The notes under the pieces: model-generated | Database searches by the model: none | Seen by the model: the letters and a program-made list of their open reading frames with translations, nothing else | What the model was told of the DNA's origin: nothing | Position numbers and translations under genes: made by a program | Source of the DNA: Phytophthora hibernalis | Taxonomy: Eukaryota > Oomycota > Peronosporomycetes > Peronosporales > Peronosporaceae | Assembly (NCBI GenBank): GCA_012656075.1 | Contig: JAAKBF010000252.1 | Span: 310,001-374,000 of the forward strand | Direction: 5' to 3' | Length of the DNA stretch: 64,000 bases | In this document: positions 45,366 through 55,648 of the stretch, in pieces | Layout of the letters: each line of letters begins with the position of its first letter | Numbering within the stretch: position 1 is the first letter of the stretch

Positions 45366-47017
45366 CAGACAACAACGGAAAAATACGCCAGCACTGACCA
45401 GTATCCTCCATAGTAAGCCGATATCTACCAAAAAATACGCCATCGGAAAATAATAAATCTGATTGGTCAAAAGTAGCACTCGAGTCCAAGAAAAGGTCGA
45501 GATTATATAAAAAGACGAATATCGATCTAAAAAAGGGCAGCTCATTGGTGATTAGATAAACTCGAGGGCTTCAAACTGCCGAGGAATCGCCTTCCTAAAA
45601 CTACTGCGTACCGTATCCTCAGAAATACAGTTCCAGGCTACAATAGTTCGCTTTATAATGTCGAGACGCTTCTCGCTCGCCGTTTGGGACTCGGACCCTT
45701 CTGATGAGTCCATGTACTACGGAGTACTGATTTAAGGGGCCCCATGACGCCCACGTCGAGAGGTTGGCAGGTGGACGTGCAGTTGGCAGGCAAGGGTACA
45801 CCACAGAGAACGCTTTTTCTGCCACGGCCTGCTGTCCCTCCTCGGACCGATGGCAGTCGAAGTTGTCCGCGAGGATGACAGCAGGTCCGTCCAGCTCACG
45901 TGGCAGCACCTCGCTGGCATAAAAATCCCAGCACCTGCCATCCATCCATGCGTTCTCTTGAACGCTGTAGTAGTGGCCCACTGGGTACTTCTTTAGCTCA
46001 TCTTTTTCAATGTCCCCGCCGGGCATGCCCTTTATTATAAATAAAATCGGCAGTTTTTTTCTTAATAACAGCATAAAATATTAGGACAGATTAACAACAC
46101 GAGGACAAAAAAACTTTACCGTCCGCGCGCACTGTAATGACGGCTGTCATACGGCCCGGGTGTTTCGTCAAACCCGTCACTCGCGCTGAGTCAGATTTCC
46201 TTTCCCAGCCCAGCCTTTTTGGGTACCATTTCGTAGTAAATAGCAGTTTCGTCGACATTGTAGATTTCATTTAGGGGCGTTTTCCAGTGAAGCCCCCAAA
46301 AGTCCAGAGCAAATTCAAGCTGGGTCTCAACCAATTCTCTGTCGTTAAGTTTGCTCGTAACAGCAAAATGTTGGCACAACTTAAAGAGTGCTTTCTGCCC
46401 GCTATCTTCGTTTTTCTTCGTACTCAAATACTCCATCAATCAATCTTGATGGTTTTGCTTCATGTACTCGATCATCATTCTTGTAGTAACAATCTATAGT
46501 CAAATGAAGATAAGTTAATGAATAGCTTGAAAAACAAATTATAAAATATTACGTTGTTGTCGCGGCGCTCATCCTTCATATACAATACAAGAGCATGTAA
46601 AAATGGAATTATCTCCTTCCTCCTTTGTCCTTTGAGTGTCTTGCTCTTCTGTGATCCGCTGAAGCTTGTTATCTTGTCCTCGTTCTTGACCCAGTCCCGC
46701 ACTATCCAGCGCGGGACATTGCTTTCGCCGATGGCGGCATCAATACCGACCTCTGCTACTCGTCTAAGTACTTGGCGCTTAAACTGCATCTTGTACGAGC
46801 GCTTGACACGCATTGTTCGAGTTTGAAAATGCTCTCAATGCTCGCAGGTCGCGATGTTCTTGCGTCCAGTAATTTGCAGATTTGTGTCGTTGGTTAAAAA
46901 GTGAGTTTAGGTAAATCTTATTGGCTATAATAAAAATCCTTTTTTGTATCAGACCAGAAGTCAGGAATTGTCGCATGGCGTATTTTTAAGTAGAGCGTAT
47001 TTTTCCGTTGTTGTCTG
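45366..47017. mobile_element. Tc1/mariner-superfamily pogo-type element with perfect TIRs
   Basis: CAGACAACAACGGAAAAATACGC at 45366-45388 is repeated exactly inverted at 46995-47017. TA flanks both ends (45364-45365 and 47018-47019), the expected target duplication. A second inner inverted pair (AAAAATACGCCAT at about 45431 and its complement near 46974) lies just inside. The 1652-bp element carries a transposase in the minus orientation. Exact terminal identity suggests recent activity. Confidence 0.93.
45619..46813 (-). pseudogene. Pogo-type transposase inside the TIR element
   Basis: An N-terminal helix-turn-helix region (YKMQFKRQVLRRVAEVGIDA, VPRWIVRDWVKNEDKI) begins at 46813. EIYNVDETAIYYEMVPKK holds the first catalytic Asp, and PAVILADNFDCHRSEEGQQ the second. 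The third acidic residue is expected near the end of the frame, but the usual motif is not clear. Frames break around 46500 and 46150, so introns or indels are needed to join the three parts. With perfect TIRs around it, the copy may have been mobile until recently, or been mobilised in trans. Confidence 0.8.
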
Positions 47018-47019
47018 TA

Positions 47020-47982
47020 CACGCCTCAGTCTAGGCGAGATTTACTAAATTAGTCTGCCGCGAACTGAAATGTTCAGGGATAAAAAACGGTGGCAGTTCG
47101 AATGTTGCTTCGTAAAGATGATATCTGTGGTCGAGTACCATCGTCGGTCGTGCTCCGCAACTTGCCAACCCTGCGGAGTCACTGTATTTCGCTGAAGACT
47201 GCTCTCACAGCCTCATCTTTGGAGCATGGCACTGGTGTCGGCAAGTGGCCTGCGTCTCGAGGTCGGGTTGAACTAAAGCTAACGATAGCTGTCGTCGTTG
47301 CCCTTGGTCAACATACGGGTATGATAGCTTTTTGAATTTGAATTTGTTGCGGTTTATAAGGCTAACTGCTCCCGAAGTCGCGCTCAGCTGCAACTATACG
47401 GGTATGATAGCTGCTTGAGACGTGGAAACTGGATCAAGCAACGTCGGGATTCGTGCAGGGGCTTTTTGGCCGCCGCTGAATCGCACTGGCGACAAGCAAA
47501 AATTGTATGGTGCTTCTGGTTGCAAGTACTCATTCGGCACGGTGGAGATGGCAGTGTACGTGCATGTTTCTGCTTCGGATTGCAAACCGCTGGCACAGCA
47601 GCATCGTGCTAAACATGTCCTGCCTTGCACAACTGGAAGGTCAGTTGTATGCAGTGGCTGAGCGGGGCTCTGGTGCTTAGGTTCAGACGCTCCGGTCGTA
47701 ATGGCAACATTTAGCTACTCATTTCCATGCATACTTTTACTCTTGTGCTCCCGGCAACTTCATCTTAATCGCGAAAGGGTTCAACTCACTCATCAGAAAC
47801 AGGACTCTCTAGTCGAGCAGCATCCCTACAGTGTTCCGATCTCAAAAGAATACGCTAAAATGAGATCGGTTCAGTCCACTCTTGATTGTGCGGGGTATTG
47901 TTTCGTGAGTGGAGCATAAGCGCGGGACAGAGCTCCCTTGAGCTCAAAGATGTTACGTCGTTTGGCTTTAGTGCTACCCCAC
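47020..47982. other. Intergenic region upstream of the bZIP gene
   Basis: About 960 bp with no supported gene. ATACGGGTATGATAGCT occurs twice, near 47314 and 47397, about 83 bp apart. Short frames on both strands have no recognisable content. Confidence 0.5.
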
Positions 47983-47996
47983 TCACTATTCAATTC
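47983..47996 (+). promoter_or_regulatory. Oomycete-type initiator of the bZIP gene
   Basis: TCACTATTCAATTC agrees with the published oomycete initiator pattern. It lies 32 nt upstream of the ATG at 48028 and supports that start over the in-frame upstream codons. Confidence 0.65.
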
Positions 47997-48027
47997 GTCA
48001 CGGTGTTCGTATCTCTCCTCGACACAA

Positions 48028-48992
48028 ATGGGAAAAGTAGACGAAGCCAAGGCCCCAGCTGAATCAAAGCGCCTGGCACCACAAGTGCCACAGGTTGCAG
48101 TCGATGCTGCTGCTGCTCGAGGGCCTCGACACAAAAACTCAAGTGGCGTACGCGCGACCAGCAGACTTCCCAGCTGTACAACCTGCAACTAGACCTCCAT
48201 GACCTGCGTCACGAAATCAAGGCTCTGCAAGAGTACGAGCAAGTTCTTCGTACGCATACACTCAACCAGCGCGAACGTCTGGACGACTACTACTTCAATC
48301 GCACCCTCCAGTACCACAAGGTGTTCGAGCATGGCTACAACGTTCAGTCTACGTCTGACAGCAGCAGATTAACCTCGGCCGATGCGGTGGACTTTGTCCA
48401 GCACATGATGGACAGTGAGGTCGCTGTAGGCCGATTTGTTGGGCACGAAGTGATTCTAGATCAGTGGGCTCGATACACGGCAGCATTTTCTGGACTGCAG
48501 TGCAACTTGACCCAGTCTCGTATCGCCGCGGCTGATGAAGTGACGATCGTGTCGACTACAGTGACATACACATTCGACATCACACAGACGACGCTCAAAG
48601 CCTTATTTCCTCAAATCCTGAACGAGCAGCCTCAGATTGGGGCGAAGCTGCTCGGCCGTCAGTTCAAAGGCGCTGGTGTTCTAACCTTCACGTTCGATGC
48701 TCAGTCTCACCGCGTGATGTGCTACGACAACCAAATCAACTTTTTCGAGGTGTTTGCAAGCTTACTGCAAGACTCTAATGAATTGTGTCTGCTTTTCGAA
48801 AATGCTGCGATCACTGAGCAGTACTTTATCGGTGACACCAGCAGCTACCCCATGCTACAGATCGAAGACGGAGAACGGTACCGCATTTCGATGTATGCAG
48901 ACGAAGGTAACGATGACGATGGCGAGGAGGGCGGACAGCAGTCGCCTAATCTACAAAAGCTGCAACTCGATCATATTCTCGCATCCCACTGA
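48028..48992 (+). CDS. Oomycete bZIP-type transcription factor, one frameshift
   Basis: After a short Ala/Pro-rich start (MGKVDEAKAPAESKRLAP), a -1 shift in A5 near 48132 leads into KLKWRTRDQQTSQLYNLQ and a leucine-zipper-like coil (LRHEIKALQEYEQVLRTHTL). The remaining 220 residues match the large C-terminal region shared by the expanded oomycete bZIP family, with EVILDQWARYTAAFSGLQ, YTFDITQTTLKALFPQIL and LLGRQFKGAGVLTFTF. The tail is acidic. The basic region lacks a clean N-x7-R signature, so DNA-binding specificity is uncertain. Family members control transcription in development and infection; the target here is unknown. No intron is needed. Confidence 0.8.
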
Positions 48993-49291
48993 ATGCACTT
49001 CAACGCGAAAAGAACTGAAGTAAATATGTCCATTTTTTACGAGATCTCGAGAACAGCCAGAAAATTTCGAATTTTACCGGTATTTTAATACTAATAATAG
49101 TATTTTTTAAATACCAGCAAATGGATTTCAAATCCGGACTCCTAACGTTTTTAATAATTCAGTAGAAAATCGGTTTTCACAATAATTGGTTTTCACATTA
49201 ATTGTATTCACTAGAAAAAAATCGATCATTACAAACCATGGATCATTCTTGTCATCACAGAAACAGTGCCTTGTCGTCGCAGCGTGCGCAA

Positions 49292-50004
49292 CTAAAACGG
49301 CCACGCTTTCTCGAGAAGCTTGGGGAAGTGGTCGTCGCTTATCGGTACTTCAGTGCGGCCAAAATTGTCCTGGTCGTTGAGCGCAGCACGAGCTGCGTCC
49401 GTGAGCTGTCCCCACATAATCAGATCCTGGGACTCGCCAGACAAGAATATGTTTGTCACTAATTCAGCCGTTGCCAGGGTGGCACATAGCGAGAAAGTAA
49501 CGGGGTCGTGCCATTTTCGATAGACTCCGCAGGTACATACTTGTTGAGATACTTGTTCTCGGACGACGACAACGATAGACCCACAACTTTCGGATTTTCG
49601 AGGGCGGGATTGTCAATCCACACCACAGCGTTAGACCAGTCATGGCGCCAGAACGGGCTTGCATCCCAAAACCTTTGGGAAGTACCAGGCGTACATGATG
49701 GCCCATACATCGTTGTACCATTCAGCACGGCCGTAGATCTGCGAGCCCAATAAAGGAAGCATACAATCGGACGTACCGTCGCTTCCTTTTAGACCTCCGC
49801 TCGTATCGCCCGCAGCATTCACGGCGGGTACGGGACACATCCGCTTTCGATATTGAGTCGCGGCTTGAACTTGACACCAGCTTTTTCAGAGATGGTAACA
49901 GTGTCTGGTTGGGGAAACGGCAGAACTTTATCGTGATCAATGGATACAGCATCGGCGGAGAAGAGCGCGACAGCCACGACGACAGAGAGCCGTCCGATGT
50001 ACAT
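49292..50004 (-). pseudogene. NLP (necrosis- and ethylene-inducing-like) protein gene, disrupted
   Basis: NLPs are secreted proteins of oomycetes, fungi and bacteria; some lyse plant membranes. The ATG at 50004 starts a signal peptide (MYIGRLSVVVAVALFSADA). Family blocks follow: ISEKAGVKFKPRLNIESGC, AVNAAGDTSGGLKGS, AEWYNDVWAIMYAWYFP, VVWIDNPALENPK, and near the end DLIMWGQLTDAARAAL. The stop is at 49292. The frame breaks at least at about 49825, 49670 and 49450, with one change being +1 or -2. The hallmark heptapeptide GHRHDWE reads FWRHDWS here, so two ligand or catalytic positions and the first Gly differ. That change, with three breaks, makes a cytolytic product unlikely. Confidence 0.8.
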
Positions 50005-51550
50005 CGCTGGAGCTTGGAAGATAGAAGAAGTTTATGACTGGCGCGCTGGATTAAAAAGTGAGCTCCCAAAGTTTTGGTCATATCGAACGGATTCCATCGA
50101 CGCATAACCAGCTGCGATAACCTGGTTGTTGGGCTATCGCCCGATCCGTACCTTTGCTAGAACAAGCCAAGTGGACCCGCAACTTGCGTAATCCGTATCC
50201 ACGGCACTGATTACGTGTAGAGCAACTTTACGATGGTGGTGGCGAAACTCCCATTCAGCGCGTTTGATGTCATTACATGTACTATAAATTGGTGAGTTAT
50301 TTATGGCCAATTTTTTGAAAAAAACGTTTTTAATCGGTCAGTTACTGAGATGTAGGTTTTTAACCAATACCAACGAGCGATCAGTGCCGACCACAGCGCG
50401 ATAACACATCAAATACGACAAACGATGAGTATTAGTTTAAGGGGGCTTAAAATCATTTAGGACAAAAAAGACCAAAGTAACTAACCAGTTGGTTATAAAA
50501 AGAAATTTTCGTAAAATACCATTCGATATGGCCCCAGGCTTGAGTAGCAGAGTTGGTACGCTGATATATATCAATATCATGTAATGATATAAGGAAAGGT
50601 TCATATTCGTTGATATGTTTGAAACTAAGTCGCTGAAGAAACGTTTTTAAAAGTATTTCTTAGCAACAAAAGGAATTAATAATTGCATTATTAGAATGAT
50701 TCGTACCAAGGCGTCCGTTCACTTTCATTTTGGCAATACTAACTAGCATACTATATTCAATAAGAGCTTTTGCATATACTTTGAAGTATAAAGGAATTTC
50801 TAAGCATTGACGGAGATTAACTTCATTCGTTCGAGATATTAGAGACATCTTCTCCCGAAAAGACTTGGATAAAAAGCGTATCAAAGCACTGAGAAGGGAT
50901 CGGACAATACATTTTAAATTTTACGGACTTGGTTTGCCTGCATACCGGTTATAGTAAGTGCAATACGACACGGCACAATAATAATTGTTTTGCAATAAAA
51001 GTAATATAATGTGCCAGCTTTGTTCTCACCCATTCGCTCATTCGACACGAACGTACCTCACTACACATATCGCCGTTAGTACAAACAATTCAAGGTTAGC
51101 GTCGTCCAAACGACCTCGCTGAGGGTCAGAATCAGCTTGATCTGCAAGAACAAACGTTGCCCAACGATGGAATCTTTGTCAGCAGCAGGTTCCTGCTCTG
51201 CGTTCGGCTTTTGACTTAGTTTTACTATCTAACTTTTCGTTATGTTGTTTTTGGTATTGTATTGATTCTAATAAAAATTATAATTATAAATATTACTTCG
51301 AAGTAATTTCTCTATTTGACAACATTTTCCTCAGTTCGCTTCCAACAAGTTATTTAGCACATGCACAATAATAAGTATAATAGGGGCCTCAATATTTAAT
51401 ATTGCTCCTTCGTCTATAAAATCAAAACAAAAATTGGGCAATAACAATTGCATTTTCGGGAAGAAGTTAAAATGCAAATAAATTGATCCTTGTAGTACGA
51501 AAACCGCGCGGGAGGGAATCCCTCTATCATTGTTCAGGGTTGGGAACCCT
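50005..51550. other. AT-rich intergenic region, 1.5 kb
   Basis: The region is markedly AT-rich, especially 50280-51480, and contains many stops in all frames. I see no gene, structured RNA or repeat I can support. Short frames near 50660-50884 have no recognisable content. Confidence 0.5.
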
Positions 51551-52883
51551 TTAGCTATCCCCCAACAACTCTGCATTCTGGCGCTGAAGCTCGCGGTCAA
51601 GTCGCTCCAAGTCATCGCGATCGAGTTCACCGCTGCCATCGCGATCGAGCTTGTGAAATTGGGCAATGATTCCGTCAATGTCATCCTGATCCGCCTTGTT
51701 GAGCTTCACGAGCATGTAGCACAAGTATTCCATTTGCGAGACCTTGCCGTCACCATCAGCATCCATGTCAAGAAGCTCCTTCATGCTGATTTTGGTCTTC
51801 ATCACCGACCTCGCGCTAAGTTCGTTGAGGATCGAACCGATGCCATGCGCAACCGTTACTACAGCTAGTGGCAGGTAAAAGATGGCAAAAACGCGGGCAC
51901 CTTGGGACTTGGGGAGAGATCTCCAAAACCTACGGTTGTGATTGTGATCAAAGTATAATAGAAGCAGTCCAGTATTGGCCAGCCTTCGATTCCTCCCACG
52001 ATAAGTCCAGCCAGAATCGACACGATGATAGGCACGAATGCGTGGAAGAGAGCCTTGTTGCTATCCGAGAAGATTTTACGAGCCCAGCTCGGCAGACTGC
52101 CTTGAAATCTCTTCCAGCAGGTTTTGGCTGGTTTCTTGGTTCGCTCCATTCTTTCAATCTTGTCGTGCATACCTTTCGTTCCCGAGCTTGTTGCCGCCGC
52201 AGTTTCGACATTATCAAGTAGTTTCTGGGTCGCCATTTTTGTGACGTGCCTTTGACGTTGAAGGAACCAGGACGCCAACTGACCGAGGGCCACACCGATC
52301 GTACAAATGCCGTAGAATGCAAAAAAATCGTGAACGCCTTGCCAGATGTCGTAACCGGAACCACGTCGCCGTAACCTACGGTGGTAACGATGACCATCGC
52401 GTAGTAAACGCAGTCAACGACAGACCAATCTTCGACGAAGTGAAACACCAGGATGCTTACTCCCACGTACGATAGTACGAGGACCAGAGCAATCATGTTG
52501 GACCGTAGGCTATCGCTGTTTGACTGAACGTTCTCCGCTCCAATTGTTTGTTGAGCCACGTTGGTCACCGTCCGATTAGACATTGCCGGTAGATCGAATA
52601 TGGTCTGTGGGAGATTGATTAATGTGAGCTTCAGAATTTCATATACATGTGCATTGACACGCACTCACCTTATCAATCCGAGGAGCGGTTGACGGCCTCG
52701 AGGTCGTCCGGGGATTACTGGGAGCATCTTCTGGTACAGAATCCTAGACAAAGTAACCAAATTGCCTCAGCATTAAAATTACGAGAAGTGAGCTCAAGAT
52801 AATTGTCTAACCAGCGATATCACCACGTCGGCACCGATGATCTCGTCTCTTTTCACGCTTGGGCTCTGCTTTTGTCTTAACAT
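51551..52883 (-). CDS. Two-pore potassium channel (TPK/KCO type) with C-terminal EF-hands
   Basis: Two-pore channels carry K+ across vacuolar or plasma membranes. Exons on the minus strand: 52883-52812, 52743-52669, and 52604 to 51551. Introns are 68 and 64 bp with consistent phases. The first pore is TTVGYGDVVP after a span (MIALVLVLSYVGVSILVF). The second is TTVGFGDLSP after AFVPIIVSILAGLIVGGI. The C-terminus has two EF-hands, DMDADGDGKVSQMEY and KLDRDGSGELDRDDLERLD, so calcium regulation is likely. Two -1 shifts occur: in T6 near 52325 and near 51890. The start is chosen at MLRQKQSPSVKRDE because phases fit from there. The layout equals the plant TPK family. Confidence 0.88.
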
Positions 52884-53162
52884 GAAATTATCAGCTTCCT
52901 GAATGCTTTGAAGGATAACAAAAAACAAGAACAACTTACCTTAGCCATAGTGCCGCCCAGCTCTTGTGTCTGTCTTGGGTCGTCGTCGAAAATGCAGCTT
53001 GGCGACCGCCCAAGTGGTAACATCTCATGCTTCCACGCAGCTAAATTTACCTTGTTGCATGGAATGAACTCAACCCAACTGATTTTTGTAAACAGCAAGT
53101 GGCTGGGAAGTCAACCAGAAAAAATCAAAATCCTATTGTTAGCATCTGGTTATCCAATGTTG

Positions 53163-55445
53163 CTAAACCTCTACGTCCAACGCGCAAGCCATTCCACTGC
53201 TTATGGAGCTACTGACCAGGTAACTCGTTCCTTGGCGTTGCAGAGGTGTTCGCGGCTGAATGCCCTTCATATTGTAGTATTGCAGCACTTGCGTTGGTAT
53301 CTCTGCCAGCGTTTCCTATATTTCCAGAACAGCATCATACGTTAGCTCGAATAGCGCAAGAATACAGAGGTTGCAATGATGTACCTTAGCTAGTCGCGCC
53401 GGATTTCGACGGAATTGATTGAAAGGAACAAACTGGACACTGTACGAACAAACCAACTAGCATAAGTCAGTCGCCACCCTTACCATCGTGAATATTTCAA
53501 GGTGAACGTACATATCGCGTGTAGCACGTCGCCGCCTGGAGTCGACCAACAACTTGTCATCGGCATCAAGAGCATTCATCGCAGTGAAATCTGCGTTGCC
53601 CACCGCAACAATGACTATAGATAGTGGGAGGGTCGATGCTTCGACCAGCTCGTCAATTGTTTGCTGCATGTCCATGATCGCGCCATCAGTAATGATGAGC
53701 AACACGAAATACTTGAGGTTGCCAGCAGCACCTTGCTCTACTGGCGCTGAAAACGTCCGAGCGATAGCTGCAGCTTGGTGCACCAACGGTGCAAACATCG
53801 TTGGGCCATGAAGCTGCACAAACTGAAAAGAGTTGGAGTACGCGCTCATAATGCCCCCAATACCCTCTACTTCCGGTTGCGAAGGATCAAAAGTCAGCGG
53901 AAAGCAGTGATTCGTAGCTCCGTTGACCAATCCACCAAACCCGTAGACTGGAAAACGCTTATCCGCGTCGTAGGGCTCCAGAATCGCACCAGTCGCGGAA
54001 ATTGCAGCCTGGTAATCATTCATCTGGCCTTGGTAGCTTGCTCCAGTGTAGTGCAAGCTTGATGGGTCAGCGGGGCTGCCATTAGAGGCTGTGTAGTCGA
54101 TACCAACAATTAAACTGACCTCGCATCCACCTCGCAAATATTCAGCGAATGTATGCCGCTTGAATATTTCGATCTGCTCGAGGACCAGCACGCCTGAGTT
54201 TTTGTACCTCTTGCCTTTCTTCGCTTGTCTTTCGCGATTAATGAGGTCGAGGCTGCGAACTTCTCCAGTCACAAACTCTGCTGCTTTCACCGTACAGCTG
54301 CCGATAAACTGGTGTTTGCCGTTCTTTTCCCAATCCATGCACTCAATTTTCAGCAGTCGTGAGAAATTTCCGTTACAAAGTGTCTGCACGCTTAACGTGG
54401 CCCGACGCCACTTCGGGTCGCAATTATTCATGATGACTTCGCTGCGCCACACCAAACTCCACGAGGTTGTCGCAAGCGGATCGGCGTTCTCGTCACGTAG
54501 TCGATAAACATTCAGGAACGGGTCGGACGCGCCAAACCAGCCATCTTTGTTATCCAACTTGGTCGCAGTGAAGCGGACGTTCACCATATCGGCGCAAGTC
54601 GACACTTCTTCAGCGTCAATGACTACATGACCCGACAGATTGTGCACGTGGTGTCTGCTCTTGTCACTCTGCAACAGCTTGAGCACCGCCGACTGGCCTT
54701 TGGACGACATCAATTGCCCCATCGTGATCTCCACACACCCGAGAAAGTCGTGGTCCGACAACCTCTCGGACGAACTATCCCGGTCAAACACTTCCACGCG
54801 CAGTCGCTGCACCTCTTCAAAGAAGAAATCCACCTGGAACGACTTGGCGAACGTCGGGTCCGGAGTGTTTGAGATCGTCTCGGTTCTGCCAATCTCCCGC
54901 CACCCGCGCTTCTGCGCTTCCTGCATGTAGAGCACAATGAACGGGTCCGACTGGCTCAAAAGTCCGACTTTTCAGTGCTTTGCAGCGGAGCCGAAGCTCC
55001 ACGACACTGGAAGGGGTAGGGGCCAGTCCGTCCGGCATTAGAGCCATGGAGCTGGAGTTCCTGGCCGAGTCAAAGCTGCCTGGTTGAACCGGACCGTAGC
55101 CTCCGTGTAGTGTGGGTTCACGTACGAACGGAGCTGGGGGTTGTTGCATTGGTTGCTGGCTGTAACTGTCTCTGGATGGGGCTGTAGGCTGTGGGTTGAG
55201 CTGTCCGATGTCTGGGTACAATGGTACAGACACACTGGGTCCAGTAGGTCCTGCGTACATCCCCTGCTGTTGGTATGGAGCCTGTGCGAAGCTCTGCTGG
55301 TTCGTGAAGGACCCGCGACGGTCTTGAGGTGGTGCTGGAGGCGTCACTTGGTACCCGGAGCTGCGGTTGTCTACGGGGGCGCTGAGGGCGACGAGAGCGA
55401 GCGATCTCGCCCATTCTCGCCGTAGTAAGGAGGTTGTGCGTACAT
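53163..55445 (-). CDS. Copine (tandem C2 domains plus vWA-like domain)
   Basis: Copines are calcium-dependent phospholipid-binding proteins that recruit partners to membranes. A Pro/Gln-rich N-terminus (MYAQPPYYGENG, then YPDIGQLNPQPTAPSRDSY) precedes C2A (SQSDPFIVLYMQEAQKRGW) and C2B (GASDPFLNVYRLRDENADPL, DPKWRRATLSV). The vWA-like domain follows, with VSLIVGIDYTASNGSP, YGFGGL and LLIITDGAIMDMQQTIDELV. Two introns near the 3' end, 53511-53440 (donor GTACGT) and 53384-53316, link to NQFRRNPARLAK and AEIPTQVLQYYNMKGIQP, the usual copine ending, and the stop at 53163. Frame changes lie near 55395 (in a C run) and near 54965. The start is supported by an initiator-like element 9 nt upstream. 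Confidence 0.9.
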
Positions 55446-55453
55446 CTGGACGC

Positions 55454-55467
55454 GAATTCTGAAATGA
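55454..55467 (-). promoter_or_regulatory. Oomycete-type initiator of the copine gene
   Basis: The minus strand reads TCATTTCAGAATTC, close to the oomycete initiator pattern. It lies immediately upstream of the ATG at 55445 and supports that start. Confidence 0.55.
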
Positions 55468-55648
55468 ATTGTACTGTTCGTAATTGAGAGCTTTTTCGCT
55501 AAAAGTAGACACGATTTTTATGCGAAAAAGGAAAATCCACCTTTTTGCTAGTTGAGCCTTCATATTTATGCATGTCATAGTTGATGTTTGCAGTGAGAAT
55601 GGTGGTGGATTGGATATTGGTCTTTGTTGGCTACATATCTGGAGCTTT

